64,000 bases of DNA, taken from Steromphala cineraria (lineage: Eukaryota; Mollusca; Gastropoda; Trochida; Trochidae). The notes beneath the pieces are model-generated. The model searched no databases and had not been told where the DNA came from. It saw nothing but the letters and a program-made list of their open reading frames with translations. The stretch is taken from assembly GCA_916613615.1 (NCBI GenBank), contig OU744735.1, positions 40,249,468 through 40,313,467 on the forward strand. Reading direction: 5' to 3'. The position numbers were made by a program, and so were the translations under genes. Of this stretch, positions 23,339 to 35,040 are shown piece by piece (within the stretch, counting starts at the first letter, position 1; every line of letters starts with the position of its first letter).

Positions 23339-23679
23339 GATTCCTTATCTTAAAAACTCAGCATATGTTGACACTTGCAATAAGTCGAATTACAAGTTCG
23401 TTCAAACAACTGCAAATATATGTTGTGAAGTCATGAATGCGATAATCAAAGGCAAACTTTTAGATATTTAGTAAATCGATGAAAACCTTGATGTAACGTT
23501 TCTTTTGTGCATTAGTGTACATCTCTCAGAACAATCTCACAAAAGAACAAATTTGTTCACATGGCACTTGCTATGGATGTCATGTGGTTCAAATGCGACT
23601 ACAACGGATTACCAATGTGATTCTTTACTTAAAATTTCCTGACAAATTCTGTAAAGTGGGAAACAAGTTGATGCAATGA
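23339..23679 (+). pseudogene. Terminal-exon-like frame, broken (unit 1)
   Basis: Following a T-rich tract and CGATTACAG (a plausible acceptor), the frame reads SAYVDTCNKSNYK, VQTTANICCEVMNAIIK, then is broken by TAG TAA after LLDI and by an 8-base insertion. It reopens as NNLTKEQICSHGTCYGC through KFCKVGNKLMQ to a stop. Unit 2 (46142-46483) repairs those two faults but has its own early TAG and a 1-base shift after CYGCQWVQ. Complementary lesions in two copies argue for an ancestral coding exon. No family is recognised. Confidence 0.4.
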
Positions 23680-24889
23680 TTTTATCGATAATGCTTGTTC
23701 CCAAGAACATCAGGACTGTCTGTAAAGTACTTTGAACTTGATTGAGAATATGTGGCTTTGATCTTTATTCAATTGATGTTGAAGCAAGTATTCGGGTTTA
23801 TTGATAACTGGCGCTACAAATGACAACAAACAGAGATTTCGATTTTCTAAAGCAACATGATGGTTGATTTTCCTTGTGAACTATGGATCAATTGCGTTTC
23901 GACGAAAAGGAGAATTTAAATTGAGATTATATCAGTCGTTAAATAACAAAGTAACTGGAAATACAATATATATGGGGTGTTGCTGATTATTTAATTTGTT
24001 TTATTTCTTAAAATGTTTCCTCTTTGAAATCAAAGTTTATTTAAAACCCATGACTAAGGGGAGTAGTTCTAATAGCGAGCTGCGGTTCGTATTGTCGTCC
24101 TTTTGCTGTGGTGAAGCATGCTGATGCTTTGTAGGCAATAAAGTCAAAATAGGGTACACAATCGTATGTATTCATTTAGTGTTTAAATGATTAATGTTAT
24201 TTTTGATCATTTCCGATTCATGCGTAATTCTGAATTGCCAGCGCCATATCTTTCTCATTAAGGTTATTTGTAAAGGTGCTTGCAGACCATACGCTTTGCC
24301 GTCACCTTATTTTTGGGGTCGCATAATTTCGCTGTAAGTTGAGCAGATATATTATTACTATTTGTTTAAGCAACATTGCCTGGTAATTTGTTTATAATTT
24401 CAAATTTATTGGCATTTTTTGACTTACAAAGATATTTCTTTTCTGAACCAACCAAGATGAAAAGCAATATCCTAATGAATAATCAAGTAATCAACTAAAT
24501 CTAATAATCAATTAACCTCCTATGAACAATTTATCAACCAATTATCACCAATTCAAACAATCATCAACTTATCAATATTTACCTATCAAGAGATATTTGC
24601 TGAGAAGAACTGAACTGAGGAAAGAATTTATTGTAGATATAGATATAGAGATATAGAACTGACTATTATCATTTTTGGACATGCATATGAATATGGAAGT
24701 TTCACATGTATGAACATTGGAATGAAGATGAGATTGAGGATCTGAAATGAGCATGAAAGATTAAAGGTTGTGATCAAAAAGACTTTTTGTGCCACAGGGG
24801 ATCATATTGATGATTTAGTCATTATCGAATGTATGAAATTATATAGATTCCAATTTTGCAACTCTTAAATCAATCGCAACCTGTATGCT

Positions 24890-25530
24890 TTGAGATATGC
24901 ACTTAAAGGAAACTAAAACTGAAAAGAAAGATAGCTGAAATTCGCAAACGAATATTTATAATTAAAATTTCATCTTTGTCGAAAACTTTCAAAAATATTT
25001 GACCATACATAAAAGGTTTCTGATTAACTATTTTCTCAACACAATCTTCCTTTCCGATATACACATTATTCTTATACTTACAGTATCTACGATAAGTGGC
25101 AAATATGTGAAATTTATAGCTTTTCATGGCATAAGTCTGTATTCAAACTAGATAAACTAAACATATTATACAGAAAGTGGTTGTGTCTTACTTCCAGTTA
25201 CTTCAAGTAACGTATATTGTACATTCATTTTTAAAAAAACAGGTAGAAGCTCACAAGTGAAAGTTCTGTATGATAAATGATGACAATACATGGATTCTTA
25301 TCAGGTTATGTTCATGTGTGCTTAAGTTCGATTTCTGGCTCATAGATAAGGACGATTGATAGTTATATTACAAATATACGCTAGGTGAACATCAGAAACA
25401 ACACTGTCTTAACGCAATATGAACTTACAGAGAGTTGTCTGCCTTCATAATTTTGTTCACAATGTTGATTCTAAACATAGTCTTTGATCTTAATATTCAT
25501 GATTGATAAATAAGCAAACATAAAGCAAAA
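24890..25530. other. 640-bp block present in unit 1 only
   Basis: Unit 2 joins CTGTATGC directly to AAAATGACTGAGTTACC near 47695, while unit 1 carries about 640 bp between the matching words. I see no inverted ends or target duplication, so this may be a deletion in unit 2. The minus-strand frame at 24903-25127 (74 codons) is unsupported. Confidence 0.6.
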
Positions 25531-25637
25531 TGATGAGTTACCACCCCTTCATAAAGTGATTTGGAAATTTAATATCTTAAAATTCAACAAAGGCTGACTG
25601 ATTTACAATGAAAAATAACAAGAATAACTGTAAAAAA

Positions 25638-26940
25638 TAGAGCCTTTGGCTCTGTAGCTCATCAGGCTTCATCATCAATTATGCTGTAGAGTGTGGCCAA
25701 TGTGATTCCCCCTTTGTAGAGGCCACAGGGTCACCAATCATAAAATTAAGTATATAGGCGACAAGTTTCAGTTTTCTAGACCTTATACTTCAGGAGAAGA
25801 AGATGAAAATAGATTTGAAGGAAGTTCCTGTTGCCTTTATTAGGGGCAACAGGGCCACCAAAGCTACAATTTATAATCTTCACTGGTCAAGGAGTCTGTA
25901 CACAAAGTTTCAGCTTTCTAGGCCTTATGGTTCTGGAGAAGAAGATGAAAATAGGTTTTTAGGGTGTGGCCCCTGTGGCCCTTATTACGGGTCACAGGGC
26001 CACCAAAGCTACAATTTATAATCCTCACTAGCCACGGAGTCTGTACACAAAGTTTCAGCTTTCTAGGCCTCATGGTTCTGGAGAAGAAGATGAAAATAGG
26101 TTTTTAGGGTGTGGCCGCTGTGGCCCTTATTAGGGGTCACAGGGCCACCAAAGCTACAATTTATAATCTTCACTGGTCAAGGAGTCTGTACACAAAGTTT
26201 CAGCTTTCTAGGCCTTATGGTTCTGGAGAAGAAGATGAAAATAGGTTTTTAGGGTGTGGCCCCTGTGGCCCTTATTACGGGTCACAGGGCCACCAAAGCT
26301 ACAATTTATAATCCTCACTCTTCAAAGAGGCTATACACAAAGTATCAGCTTTCTAGGCCTCATGGTTCTGGAGAAGAAGATGAAAATAGGTTTTTAGGGT
26401 GTGGCCGCTGTGGCCCTTATTAGGGGTCACAGGGCCACCAAAGCTACAATTTATAATCCTCACTAGCCAAGGAGTCCGTACACAAAGTTTCAGCTTTCTA
26501 GGCCTTATGGTTCTAGAGAAGAAGATGAAAATAGGTTTTAAGGGTGTGGCCCCTGAGGCCCTTATTAGGGGTCACAGGGCCACCAAAGTTACAATTTATA
26601 ATCTTCACTAGCCAAGGAGTCTGTACACAAAGTATCAGCTTTCTAGGCCTCATGGTTCTGGAGAAGAAGATGAAAATAGGTTTTTAGGGTGTGTCCCCTG
26701 TGGCCCTTATTAGGGGTCACAGGGCCACCAAAGCTACAATTTATAATCCTCACTAGCCAAGGAGTCTGTACACAAAGTTTCAGCTTTCTAGGCCTTATGG
26801 TTCTGGAGAAGAAGTCGAAATTCCACAAAGTTTACGGACGGACGGATGGACGGACGGACGGACGGACGGATGGACGGACGGACGCCGGACACCATGCCAT
26901 GCCATAAGCCCATCGGGCCTTACAGGCCAGATGAGCTAAA
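25638..26940 (+). mobile_element. Pearl-like tandem-core element, copy 1
   Basis: The start is TAGAGCCTTTGGCTCTGTAG and the end is ACAGGCCAGATGAGCTAAA. Inside are monomers of exactly 145 bp (the AGGGTGTGGC word recurs at 25961, 26106, 26251, 26396, 26541 and 26686), then an ACGG run and CACCATGCCATGCCATAAGC. AGCTCATC in the 5' end and GATGAGCT in the 3' end form subterminal inverted words. Unit 2 at about 47806 is an empty site. Conserved ends, a tandem core and an ACGG tract match the architecture of bivalve pearl/CvA elements; Helitron kinship is possible but unproven. Confidence 0.85.
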
Positions 26941-27798
26941 AATAAAACAAAACAATAATGTGGAAAAAAGATTATGTAAATTTTTTCGTGAGAACAACAA
27001 AGATATCACCATAACTCATTACGTTTGACTAAAATTACTGCCATCATACTTATATGGTAGAGCACTTCAAGCATTGTTTGAGCTCTAAGTAAGTCTATAT
27101 TATACATATTGATGACTTTTAACTTCAAAGCGGCATAAAGCTTCTAAAGTTGCATTTAAAAAATGAGACAATGACGTTGATGTAAGCTTGCACAAAAAGG
27201 CTGATTTCACATGTCACTTGAGGATATTGCCTGGCTCATTTCAGCTACGAAGCTTTATCTTCATCAGCTCGCTTACTGCTAATTCATTTAGATTGTAGTT
27301 TAATAGGTAATAGAGGATATAAAGAAATACTATTTTAATTAGTCATAGGGCTGTCTGTTACCCTTTAAGTGTAACCATTGGATGAGTTCATTCTTTGAAC
27401 AATTGCAAAGAGTGATGTGTTTTTGTTAATTGTAACATGGATTGTTAATGATTTGAATATCCCCTTCAAGGAACATCAAATCTTTGGAGACGTTATTGAT
27501 TTATGAGATGATTTTCTCACATGATTCCTGTCACCGTTGTGTGACTCATTTGGCATCTGCTTTGTTACCGAAATTGAGACTGTTATTATGAGTGTACGTA
27601 TTATAATAATTATGGTCTAGACATACCTTAATTCCCAATCAATCATTGAGAATCAATCCCAGACGATGCAATAATAATTGTTGTATTATGAAAATATTCT
27701 GTGGAACTAAAATTGGCCAGGTGAGGTCAAGTATAGCCCAAATCAATTTCTACCATTCAATAGATACTTTTCTAGGTAGAATAAACAACAGGGACACG

Positions 27799-27917
27799 TA
27801 TTGCTAAAAATCAACCTTATAAAGACATTTATACTCATAGGCCCTACCCTTCTTCTATATAGTATTAGGGTAGGACCAGTTGGTATATATGTCTTCCTAA
27901 CGCTGTTTTGAAGCAAT
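27799..27917. repeat. Long imperfect hairpin (unit 2)
   Basis: This is the ortholog of 3453-3570. The loop TTCTATATAGTATTA and inner stem CCCTACCC/GGGTAGG are kept; the outer stem has several changes but still folds. Confidence 0.65.
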
Positions 27918-27980
27918 ACAAATCACTGTGGAATGAACCTTATTTCGTCGGTATTCATTATTCATATATGGATAAAGATA

Positions 27981-28337
27981 AAAGGGGCAGTAGCACGTTT
28001 TTTGATAATTTTATATTTCAAATGTTTCACCGATAAATACAAGTTAATGCTTAAATTATTAATTTGACAGTCTCAAAAAACACAATACACAAGCCAATCA
28101 TCCATAGCCAGAGGATGATGTATGGAGATTCACATAAAATCAATTGGCGACCATTTTGTGCGAACACCTTTAATTCATTATGTGAAAGAAAAGGGAATGG
28201 CTAAACTTTATGTTATATATTTGAATCAGAACTGCGTCATTTAGTTCAAATACATTGTCCTTCAATTGGAACCATTAATTTTCATTTTCCTGACATCATC
28301 TTAGTTTCCCCATAAAAACGTGCTACTGCCCCTTTAA
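27981..28337 (+). mobile_element. TTAA MITE (unit 2)
   Basis: This is the ortholog of 3670-4026, here with a well preserved left end AAAGGGGCAGTAGCACG and right end CGTGCTACTGCCCCTTTAA. Confidence 0.85.
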
Positions 28338-28727
28338 AACTATCTTTTAAGGATGATTCGACCCCTTGATGCCTTTTATTCATGTTGTTAACAAAATCAA
28401 TTCATCAGCTGTGAAATTATGCAGTTTTGTTAATAATCTTATATAAAATTATAATCTTCTACTTCTTTTGCTAAATTATTGCTTGTTGAATCCTGAAGCC
28501 TTTATGCAGATAATCAATTTCCAGATTGTTTACCACTATTGATGAAATGTAAGCTAAACGTCATTTCTTAGAATAAACATTGTACTTAACTATAAGCACC
28601 CAAGTACTAGATTGAAGGTAGTTTGATTATTATAAATCTTACAGAATCAAGAATCAGAGCAAGTCAACATCTTCGCATGAAGATTATAAAGCCCCACAAA
28701 ACCCCCTTAAAATAGGGGTAAGAATTT

Positions 28728-28898
28728 CAGTGCAGTACCACCCATGGTTTCTAGTTCCAGCCGATGCTCGCAGGTTTCACTGCAATGCTTAGCCACAATA
28801 GTGTTGCGGGCTTTCTCCCTGCAATAATACTAGCAGCCGCGATATAAGTGAAATACTATTGAAAGCGGCGATAAACCCCACATCACCTCACCTGTTAT
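28728..28898 (+). repeat. 170-bp insertion specific to unit 2
   Basis: This replaces the first 115-bp tandem unit found in unit 1. It contains GTGTTGCGGGCTTTCTCC, shared with the remnants at 21455-21650 and 44510-44705, then a GC-richer tail (AAGCGGCGATAAACCCCACA). It is likely a SINE-type fragment, by similarity only. Confidence 0.45.
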
Positions 28899-29658
28899 GG
28901 GTTAAGAATAATATGTAATGTAGAATTTGTAACATATAAAAGTTTAAAAGTATTACAACGAATAGACGAGATTTGTCTCAGTGATACACTGTCATCCATT
29001 TAAAGATCTCTGTTTAGAGTTAAGAAACGTATGTATTGGAATTTGTAACAAATCAAAGTTTAAAAGTATTACAACAAACATAAAAGAGTTGCCATAGTGT
29101 AAACTGACATCAATTTAAAGATCTCTGTGTGAATTTGTCTTTCATCTGATACAAGACTGCGAGAGGTTTTGACAGAAGAACCAATCTTGTGAACTTGAAA
29201 GGAGATGTTTTATGTGATGATTGATCAAATGCATATAAAGCTCTTTATGTGACAACCTAAAGATATAGGAGGTAGACATAATACTCTCCTTTATCACTGA
29301 ACATTAAGTATCATTTCAAAGGAGCATATATAGTGTTCATTAATTTCAGATTGCTTTTAAAATACGGTACTTTAAAAAACTGAAATCAATGACAGGTTTA
29401 CCACATACATCTGGGGACAAAAGAAACGATACAAGAATGAAGCAGGATAGGTTGGCCACGAGTGAAACTGGACTACTACAGCACTCCAATGAATCTAGTT
29501 CTAAATGCAATATCTATCAATGTTTTTGAAAATGAAGCCTTTAAAAAATGTTCTTTTAAAATCTCTTTTGCTAAAAGGGATTGTGAGAACTGGCTCATTT
29601 CGATTTTAAAATCCTGCTAAAATTCTGACTACCTCTTCACAATTTACTGTTTACCCTC

Positions 29659-29802
29659 TTGAAAAGTTTTTATTGCATTAAGTGTAATTCATTACTGGTA
29701 AGATTTTATCCATCACAACTTCACAATTGTGTAAAAGATTCAACATTACATTTTGAAGATATTTTAAACAAAATGTTCGTCGACATCACATACACCGGTT
29801 AA
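29659..29802 (+). pseudogene. Exon-like decayed frame, Cys-rich start (unit 2)
   Basis: This is the counterpart of 5315-5497: KSFYCIKCNSLLVRFYP then SQLHNCVKDSTLHFE and a stop after DITYTG. It is shorter than the unit 1 frame by one substitution creating TAA. Confidence 0.3.
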
Positions 29803-31025
29803 GCCATGATAATATGTCGTAAATAACAATTTTTTTTGAAAAATGATAGCAAATGTTTGCTGTAAATAGAAGCTACCCGTTTGGCAGGTCGCATGCCATT
29901 AGGAGGATGCTTTTTAGGTGCTTTATTTGCGACATCTATACCCATTCAAAGAAATATGGGAACAACTGCAATTTTTGATAGGGTTCGTATACACGAGTTT
30001 TCACTGAAAGAGATATTTAAAAAAACAGAAAAGATGCTACTTGAATACATATACCTACACGTTTTACTGATGCGTATGTTAATATTGTCATCAATATATG
30101 AAGCTACAACTAAGGAAAAACAAAACTGTGTCATTAAGATAAAAAAGAAAAAGAGGCAAACTGCAAATAACAACTGGTATTAAAATGTAACAATAAGTTC
30201 TCAATCGATAACTATTATCCATTTCTTCACGAGCTTAATACCATAGCTCTCTCACATCTTAAGGTGACTTACTTCCCAAACAATTACATTCTTTTGAGCC
30301 TGTTTTAGGTCTAATGGTTGTTTTGTTATAAGCAAGACAGCCTCATTCGCCATCAATCATTATTAAATTACTGCCCTGGATCATGTTGAGTTTGGCTTTA
30401 GACTCTTAAAGCTAAAATCTAATGCATATTTTTCAAATAGGGTAAATCTCTTTATCTTCCTTTGAAATATGTAATAATGGATTAATGAAAGAGGAATTGA
30501 ATATTTTCAGATTGAAAGTTAATGTTAATATTGATGTGAAAAAACCATGACCCTATGGTAATTTGATAAATGACCTTTCGAAAATATCTGTTTATGGGAT
30601 GTAAACGATTTGTGGTATTCGTGGTCAAAACATGATATGACTTGACTACATTGATATTTTGCTTTCATATTTTGATAAAACTTCCTTAACCCCCATACAC
30701 TTATCACATATTTCCTTGAGACTCCCTATGCCCTTGAAATCGATGTCATTCGATTTCCAGTTGCTATCTACAGTTCATTGTCATTGTAATTGTCACAAAC
30801 TGTCAAATCAAATCAAAGCAAGGGATCCTTGAGTAGAACGTGATTTTGTTCGTCTGATCCCTATCCAATTGGTCAATATGTAATTTATAGCTGATCTGAA
30901 ATGACTCAACATTATAACATTCAGAACAAACATACATGTAGCTATTTCGTATCTCTGTGTTTAGGTCAATATTGTTAACCTTATTTAGACTGCATTTTAT
31001 TTAAAAAGGTAACATCTCGAATAGA

Positions 31026-31223
31026 TTGTGCTTTATTATTGAACCAATTAACGTTTGCAACGGAACTGAATTCAAAGCTAGTATGTACGATCATAAACCG
31101 AACGTCTTTTATTCTATTGGTATGACTATGTTTAGAAGCCGGAAATGTTTTGTGAGAACTGGGTCGAGGACTGCTTATCTCATTTATGCTGTGATCGATG
31201 AATGCTTGATTCTCCACAAGTAG
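31026..31223 (+). pseudogene. Exon-like frame in the inverted block (unit 2)
   Basis: This is the counterpart of 8182-8324. The frame reads CNGTEFKASMYDHKPN, GMTMFRSRKCFVRTGSRTAY, LIYAVIDECLILHK and a stop. The opposite strand is open too (30981-31268), so which strand was coding, if either, is unresolved. Confidence 0.25.
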
Positions 31224-31342
31224 CCTTGATGGTTTCCATAACATCCCTATCAATATGGCCTCTATCAATAGTCGTACCCCTCAACGGATGTACCATTAGT
31301 AGTCAAGTGTGCTTCTGGCTGAACCATACCGGTTTCAATTCT

Positions 31343-31425
31343 CTCCCCCACAGAGGCAGATCAAGTCATGAAATGTTGATACAGCCTCTGTTATATTACA
31401 CCAACTTTTTAAACGATTGCATGTC
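31343..31425. mobile_element. Fused Mutator-like MITE ends (deletion scar)
   Basis: The sequence starts as the inverted end of the 7718-8076 copy (TTCTCTCCCCCACAGAGGCA ... TTATATTAC) and continues as the flank of the 6870-6992 fragment (ACCAACTTT then CGATTGCATGTCAC). The roughly 1 kb that separates these points in unit 1 is missing. Confidence 0.7.
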
Positions 31426-31544
31426 ACTTTAGCGAAGCAGTTGACAAAAAGGGGATGGGGTAGTTAAAACCGTCATACCTTGTTTATACTACGTAACTAT
31501 AAAGGCGTTGAATTAAAGGGGTCGTCGAATGTTTATTTCATTTT

Positions 31545-32714
31545 TAGCTCATCTGGCCTGTAAGGCCCGATGGGCTTATGGCATGTCATGGTGTCCGGCG
31601 TCCGTCCGTCCATCCGTCCGTAAACTTTGTGGAATTTCGACTTCTTCTCCAGAACCATAAAGCCTAGAAATCTAAAACTTTGTGTATATACTCCTTGGCT
31701 AGTAAGGATTAAAAAATGTAGCTTTGGTGGCCCTGTGACCCCTAATAAGGGACACAGGGGCCACGCCCTAAAAACCTATTTTCATCTTCTTCTCCAGAAC
31801 CTATAAGGCCTAGAAACCTAAAACTTTGTGTACATACTCCTTGGCTAGTGAAGATTATAAATTGTAGCTTTGGTGGCCCTGTTGCCCCTAATAAAGGCAA
31901 CAGGAACTTCCGATGGGCTTATGGCATGCATGGCATGGTGTCCGGCGTCCGGCCGTCCGTCCGTCCGTAAACTTTGTGGAATTTCGACTTCTTCTCCAGA
32001 ACATAAGGCCTAGAAAGCTGAAACTTTGTGTACAGACTCCTTGGCTAGTGAGGATTATAAATGGTAGCTTTGGTGGCCCTGTGACCCCTAATAAGGGCCA
32101 CAGGGGCCACGCCCTAAAAACCTATTTTCATCTTCTTCTCCAGAACCATGGGGCCTAGAAAGATGAAACTTCGTGTACAGATCCCTTGACTAGTAAGGAT
32201 TAAAAATTGTAGCTTTGGTGGCCCTGTGACCCCTAATAAGGGCCACACCCTAAAAACCTATTTTCATCTTCTTCTCCAGAACCATGAGGCCTAGAAACTT
32301 AAAACTTTGTGTACAGACTCCTTGACTAGTGAGGATTAAAAATTGTAGCTTTGGTGGCCCTGTGACCCCTAATAAGGACTACAGGGGCCACGCCCTAAAA
32401 ACTTATTTTCATCTTCTTCTCCAGAACCATGAGGCCTAGAAAGCTCAAACTTTGTGTACAGACTCCTTGACTAGTGAGGATTATAAATTGTAGCTTTGGT
32501 GGTCCTGTGACCCCTAATAAGGGCCACACAGGGGCCACACCCTAAAAACCTATTTTCATCTTCTTCTCTAGAGGCCTAGAAAGCTGAAACTTTGTGTACA
32601 GACTCCTTGACTGATGAGGATTATGAATTGTAGCTTTGGTGACCCTGTTGCCCCTGATATATATAAAGCATAATTGATAATGAAGCCTGATGAGCTACAG
32701 AGCCAATGGCTCTA
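31545..32714 (-). mobile_element. Pearl-like tandem-core element, copy 2
   Basis: Reverse orientation: it begins AGCTCATCTGGCCTGTAAGG and ends GAGCCAATGGCTCTA. It carries 145-bp-type monomers. A second copy of the ACGG-side end module (CGATGGGCTTATGGCATG ... GTCCGTCC) lies internally at about 31909-31965. The site is empty in unit 1 near 6745. Confidence 0.85.
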
Positions 32715-33624
32715 TTTTTTGTTCTTTTGCAGCACGAACGATTTGGGATTTGTAATGACCAAACGGCCTGTGAGCACAAGCACTCGGCTGGCTAGATCAT
32801 TGCGAACATTTTCTGTGATTTGAGGGGTTTGAAATTTATAGAATTTAAATCTCTTAAAACGTCTTTCAACCATTTCGATGTATTTTCAAAAATAATTTTT
32901 GTTCAATGTACAAACCTGTGGAATTTACAATAATTACGATTGATACTGTTTGCGAAGAGTTCTATGCCAATTCTTAGGATTCTGTTCCACTACTTGAATT
33001 TGATAAAATCTTCTGGTGAGTATGATAAAGAAGTAACCGTATATTTGACGTACATTGGTATTGGTTAAGACAGAGAATGAGAACCATTGAAACATTAAAC
33101 CAATTGTATTTTTTTGGTAAAATAAGTTTTACCTATGGTGGCATATCAATTACAGAGCATGCACAAAGCTAACTGTAAATTGAAATGAATTTTACCTTTG
33201 GTACAAAACCTCTTTCCTTGTGCTCGTTGAATAATTGTGAATAGAGTTTCCAAGGAAGTAAATTGCCAAGTGCACAAATGTTTTTTTAACGGTAATTCGA
33301 ACCACATCTGCGTCATAGAATGGCCAGTAAATCGCTTAACCCCTTTCAGTCGTTATCAGTACATACGTTTATACAGAAACAAATTAAGAGTAGAAATATG
33401 TGTCATTTTGGGTTGTACAATACACAGATGTAAAAAAATGATAGATGATGATACATAACAGCGGTAGATTAAAATGTGTGGCTGTACATAAGACAATAAT
33501 AACTATTGTGTGCTGAAGAATTCCGCAGCTTTAGCATGAAATCAGAATCACGTTTAAAATCAACGATCACAAATGCTATCTATTTCATTGTGAAAAATAC
33601 ACCTGGTTTTGACACAACCGTGGA

Positions 33625-33950
33625 GTACCGAGGTGTAGTGGTTAGCGTGCTGGCCTGTCACGCCAAAAGCCCGGATTCGAATCCCGGTGGAGACGCCAAA
33701 CATTTTTAACCTGGGTTAAACACTGTGTCGAGTCCAGTGGCAAGAAACTTCATCAGCATTGCACTCAGTTACCCAGCTGTGCAAATGGGTACCTGAGCAT
33801 TGTGAGAGTAGGGACCTATATGGTCGTCGAGGCGCTAAGTAGCTGACTCGAAAGTACAATTCCTTCAGGGTTATTATATACATAGTATGACTGTTGAGCA
33901 GTCCAGGACTGGATATTAGACGTTAAAATTATCATTATTATTATTATTAT
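33625..33950 (+). mobile_element. tRNA-derived SINE (unit 2)
   Basis: This is the ortholog of 11766-12075, with B box GATTCGAATCC, the same body and a tail ending in an (ATT)n run at about 33933-33950. The longer tail here suggests microsatellite growth after the duplication. Confidence 0.88.
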
Positions 33951-34282
33951 TAAAACAACACAACAAACATAATTGTCTCATTGGTGCCACTTCAATCAAC
34001 GGTAACCGAATGTGCTATCAGAGACTTAAAAACGTTAACCTAACATTTCTTTTCCAAGTTCATTATCGTGTTACAACAATCTCATAGCTTAGGGCAAAAC
34101 GAACATTCCCCAAATGAACTTTTGACTCTTAATATCCCAGGCAAAACATTCGCAAATAAGCAAAACAGTGACTCCAATAGTGATGAGTAATTTTATTACT
34201 TTAAATAACCTAAAACAGAAGGAATGTGTACCTGTATTTTTTGTTTTATTAACTTACACAAACGACTATTGTACGTTATCAC

Positions 34283-34529
34283 CATCCTGTCTCAGGGTAC
34301 GAACGTTACGTTAACTCTACTAATCTGTACCCTGGGCTCAGACGCTAGTTTCGCTTGAGCTGCCTGACTTGGGACATAGCACTTTCTCGTTGAAATTTTA
34401 TCGAGAAGGTGGCGAGAAAATGAATTGATTAGCTACATCCTAAGTCGGGCCGCGCGAGCGAATCTAGCTTCTGAGCCCAGGGTACAGATTAGTTGAGTTA
34501 GCGTAACGTTCGTACCCTAAGACAGGATG
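34283..34529. mobile_element. 247-bp foldback element, unit 2 only
   Basis: Inverted ends of about 75 bp start CATCCTGTCTCAGGGTACGA and end in the reverse complement with few differences, leaving a short centre. Flanks CGTTATCAC (34274) and CGTTATTCA (34530) look like an imperfect 9-bp target duplication. Unit 1 reads straight through (TACGTTGTCAAATCAAACAT near 12232). Confidence 0.87.
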
Positions 34530-35040
34530 CGTTATTCATCAAACATTGACAACTCCGTGAAGCAGTACGACTGAGGTGAAATGGGAGTGTGATCAGGAGT
34601 CTCATCAATGAATTTTACATGCTCACAAAGGGAAATCTAACTAACACTCTTTTAATCTGGAAGCATCATTGTTGAGTTTTTGGAAACTGCGAATAAAAAT
34701 GCTTGAGAATTGGAAGTTTCCAATTTCCGGACAAAGGTTATATTGCAATAAGGTTAAACGTAGTGCTCCTCAAACTAGGAGTCATATAACCCTCTACAGG
34801 TGTAAATATCTTTTAAAGAAGACAGCTGTCAGCAAAATGTCTTGAAATGAGATATCACAAAGAATCTCTTAACTTCAAGTCTACACTTTTTCCCAGCTGC
34901 AAAATAAGTTTTGAGACCGCGCTTTATTTCACCACTTATATTATTATAAGGTATACAGTATACCTGCCCCCGTCGCCTTTTCAACGACTGCTACGCTTAC
35001 ATAATATGCAGTGGGATGTAGGTTTCAGTCCCCACCTAAA

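Larger units (their letters stand above)
1927..26986 (+). repeat. Segmental duplication, unit 1
   Basis: Unit 1 begins at CGTGAGAAC (1927) and runs to just before the same motif at 26987, where unit 2 starts. Collinear direct matches to unit 2 include 1927-6440 with 26987-30805 and 11225-25637 with 33145-47810. The segment 6600-9250 matches unit 2 in inverted orientation (30825-33130). The last bases of unit 1, after its terminal 145-bp-repeat element, match the last bases of unit 2 (AACAAAACAAT then TGTGGAA), which fixes the junction near 26986. Length differences come from lineage-specific insertions and deletions. Confidence 0.9.
30825..33130 (-). repeat. Inverted block inside unit 2
   Basis: Sequence here matches 6600-9250 of unit 1 as reverse complement: AGCAAGGGATCCTTGAGTAG (30828) corresponds to the complement near 8600, CGAGTGCTTGTGCTC-type sequence near 32780 to 6670, and the 32885-33130 stretch to 9000-9250. 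Flanks on both sides are direct. Confidence 0.85.

Noticed and set aside
23560..23640. Caspase p20-like SHG motif in the exon relic
   Set aside because: Only CSHG and a vague downstream pattern agree; the QACRG active-site region is missing and spacing is wrong. Treated as unrecognised.
25961..26830. CRISPR-like array from regular 145-bp spacing
   Set aside because: Whole monomers are similar with no unique spacers, and the context is eukaryotic transposon DNA.
25803..26907. Several 60-72-codon frames repeating GSGEEDENRFLGCGPCGPYY
   Set aside because: They are readings of the 145-bp monomers of the pearl-like element and differ in frame from monomer to monomer.
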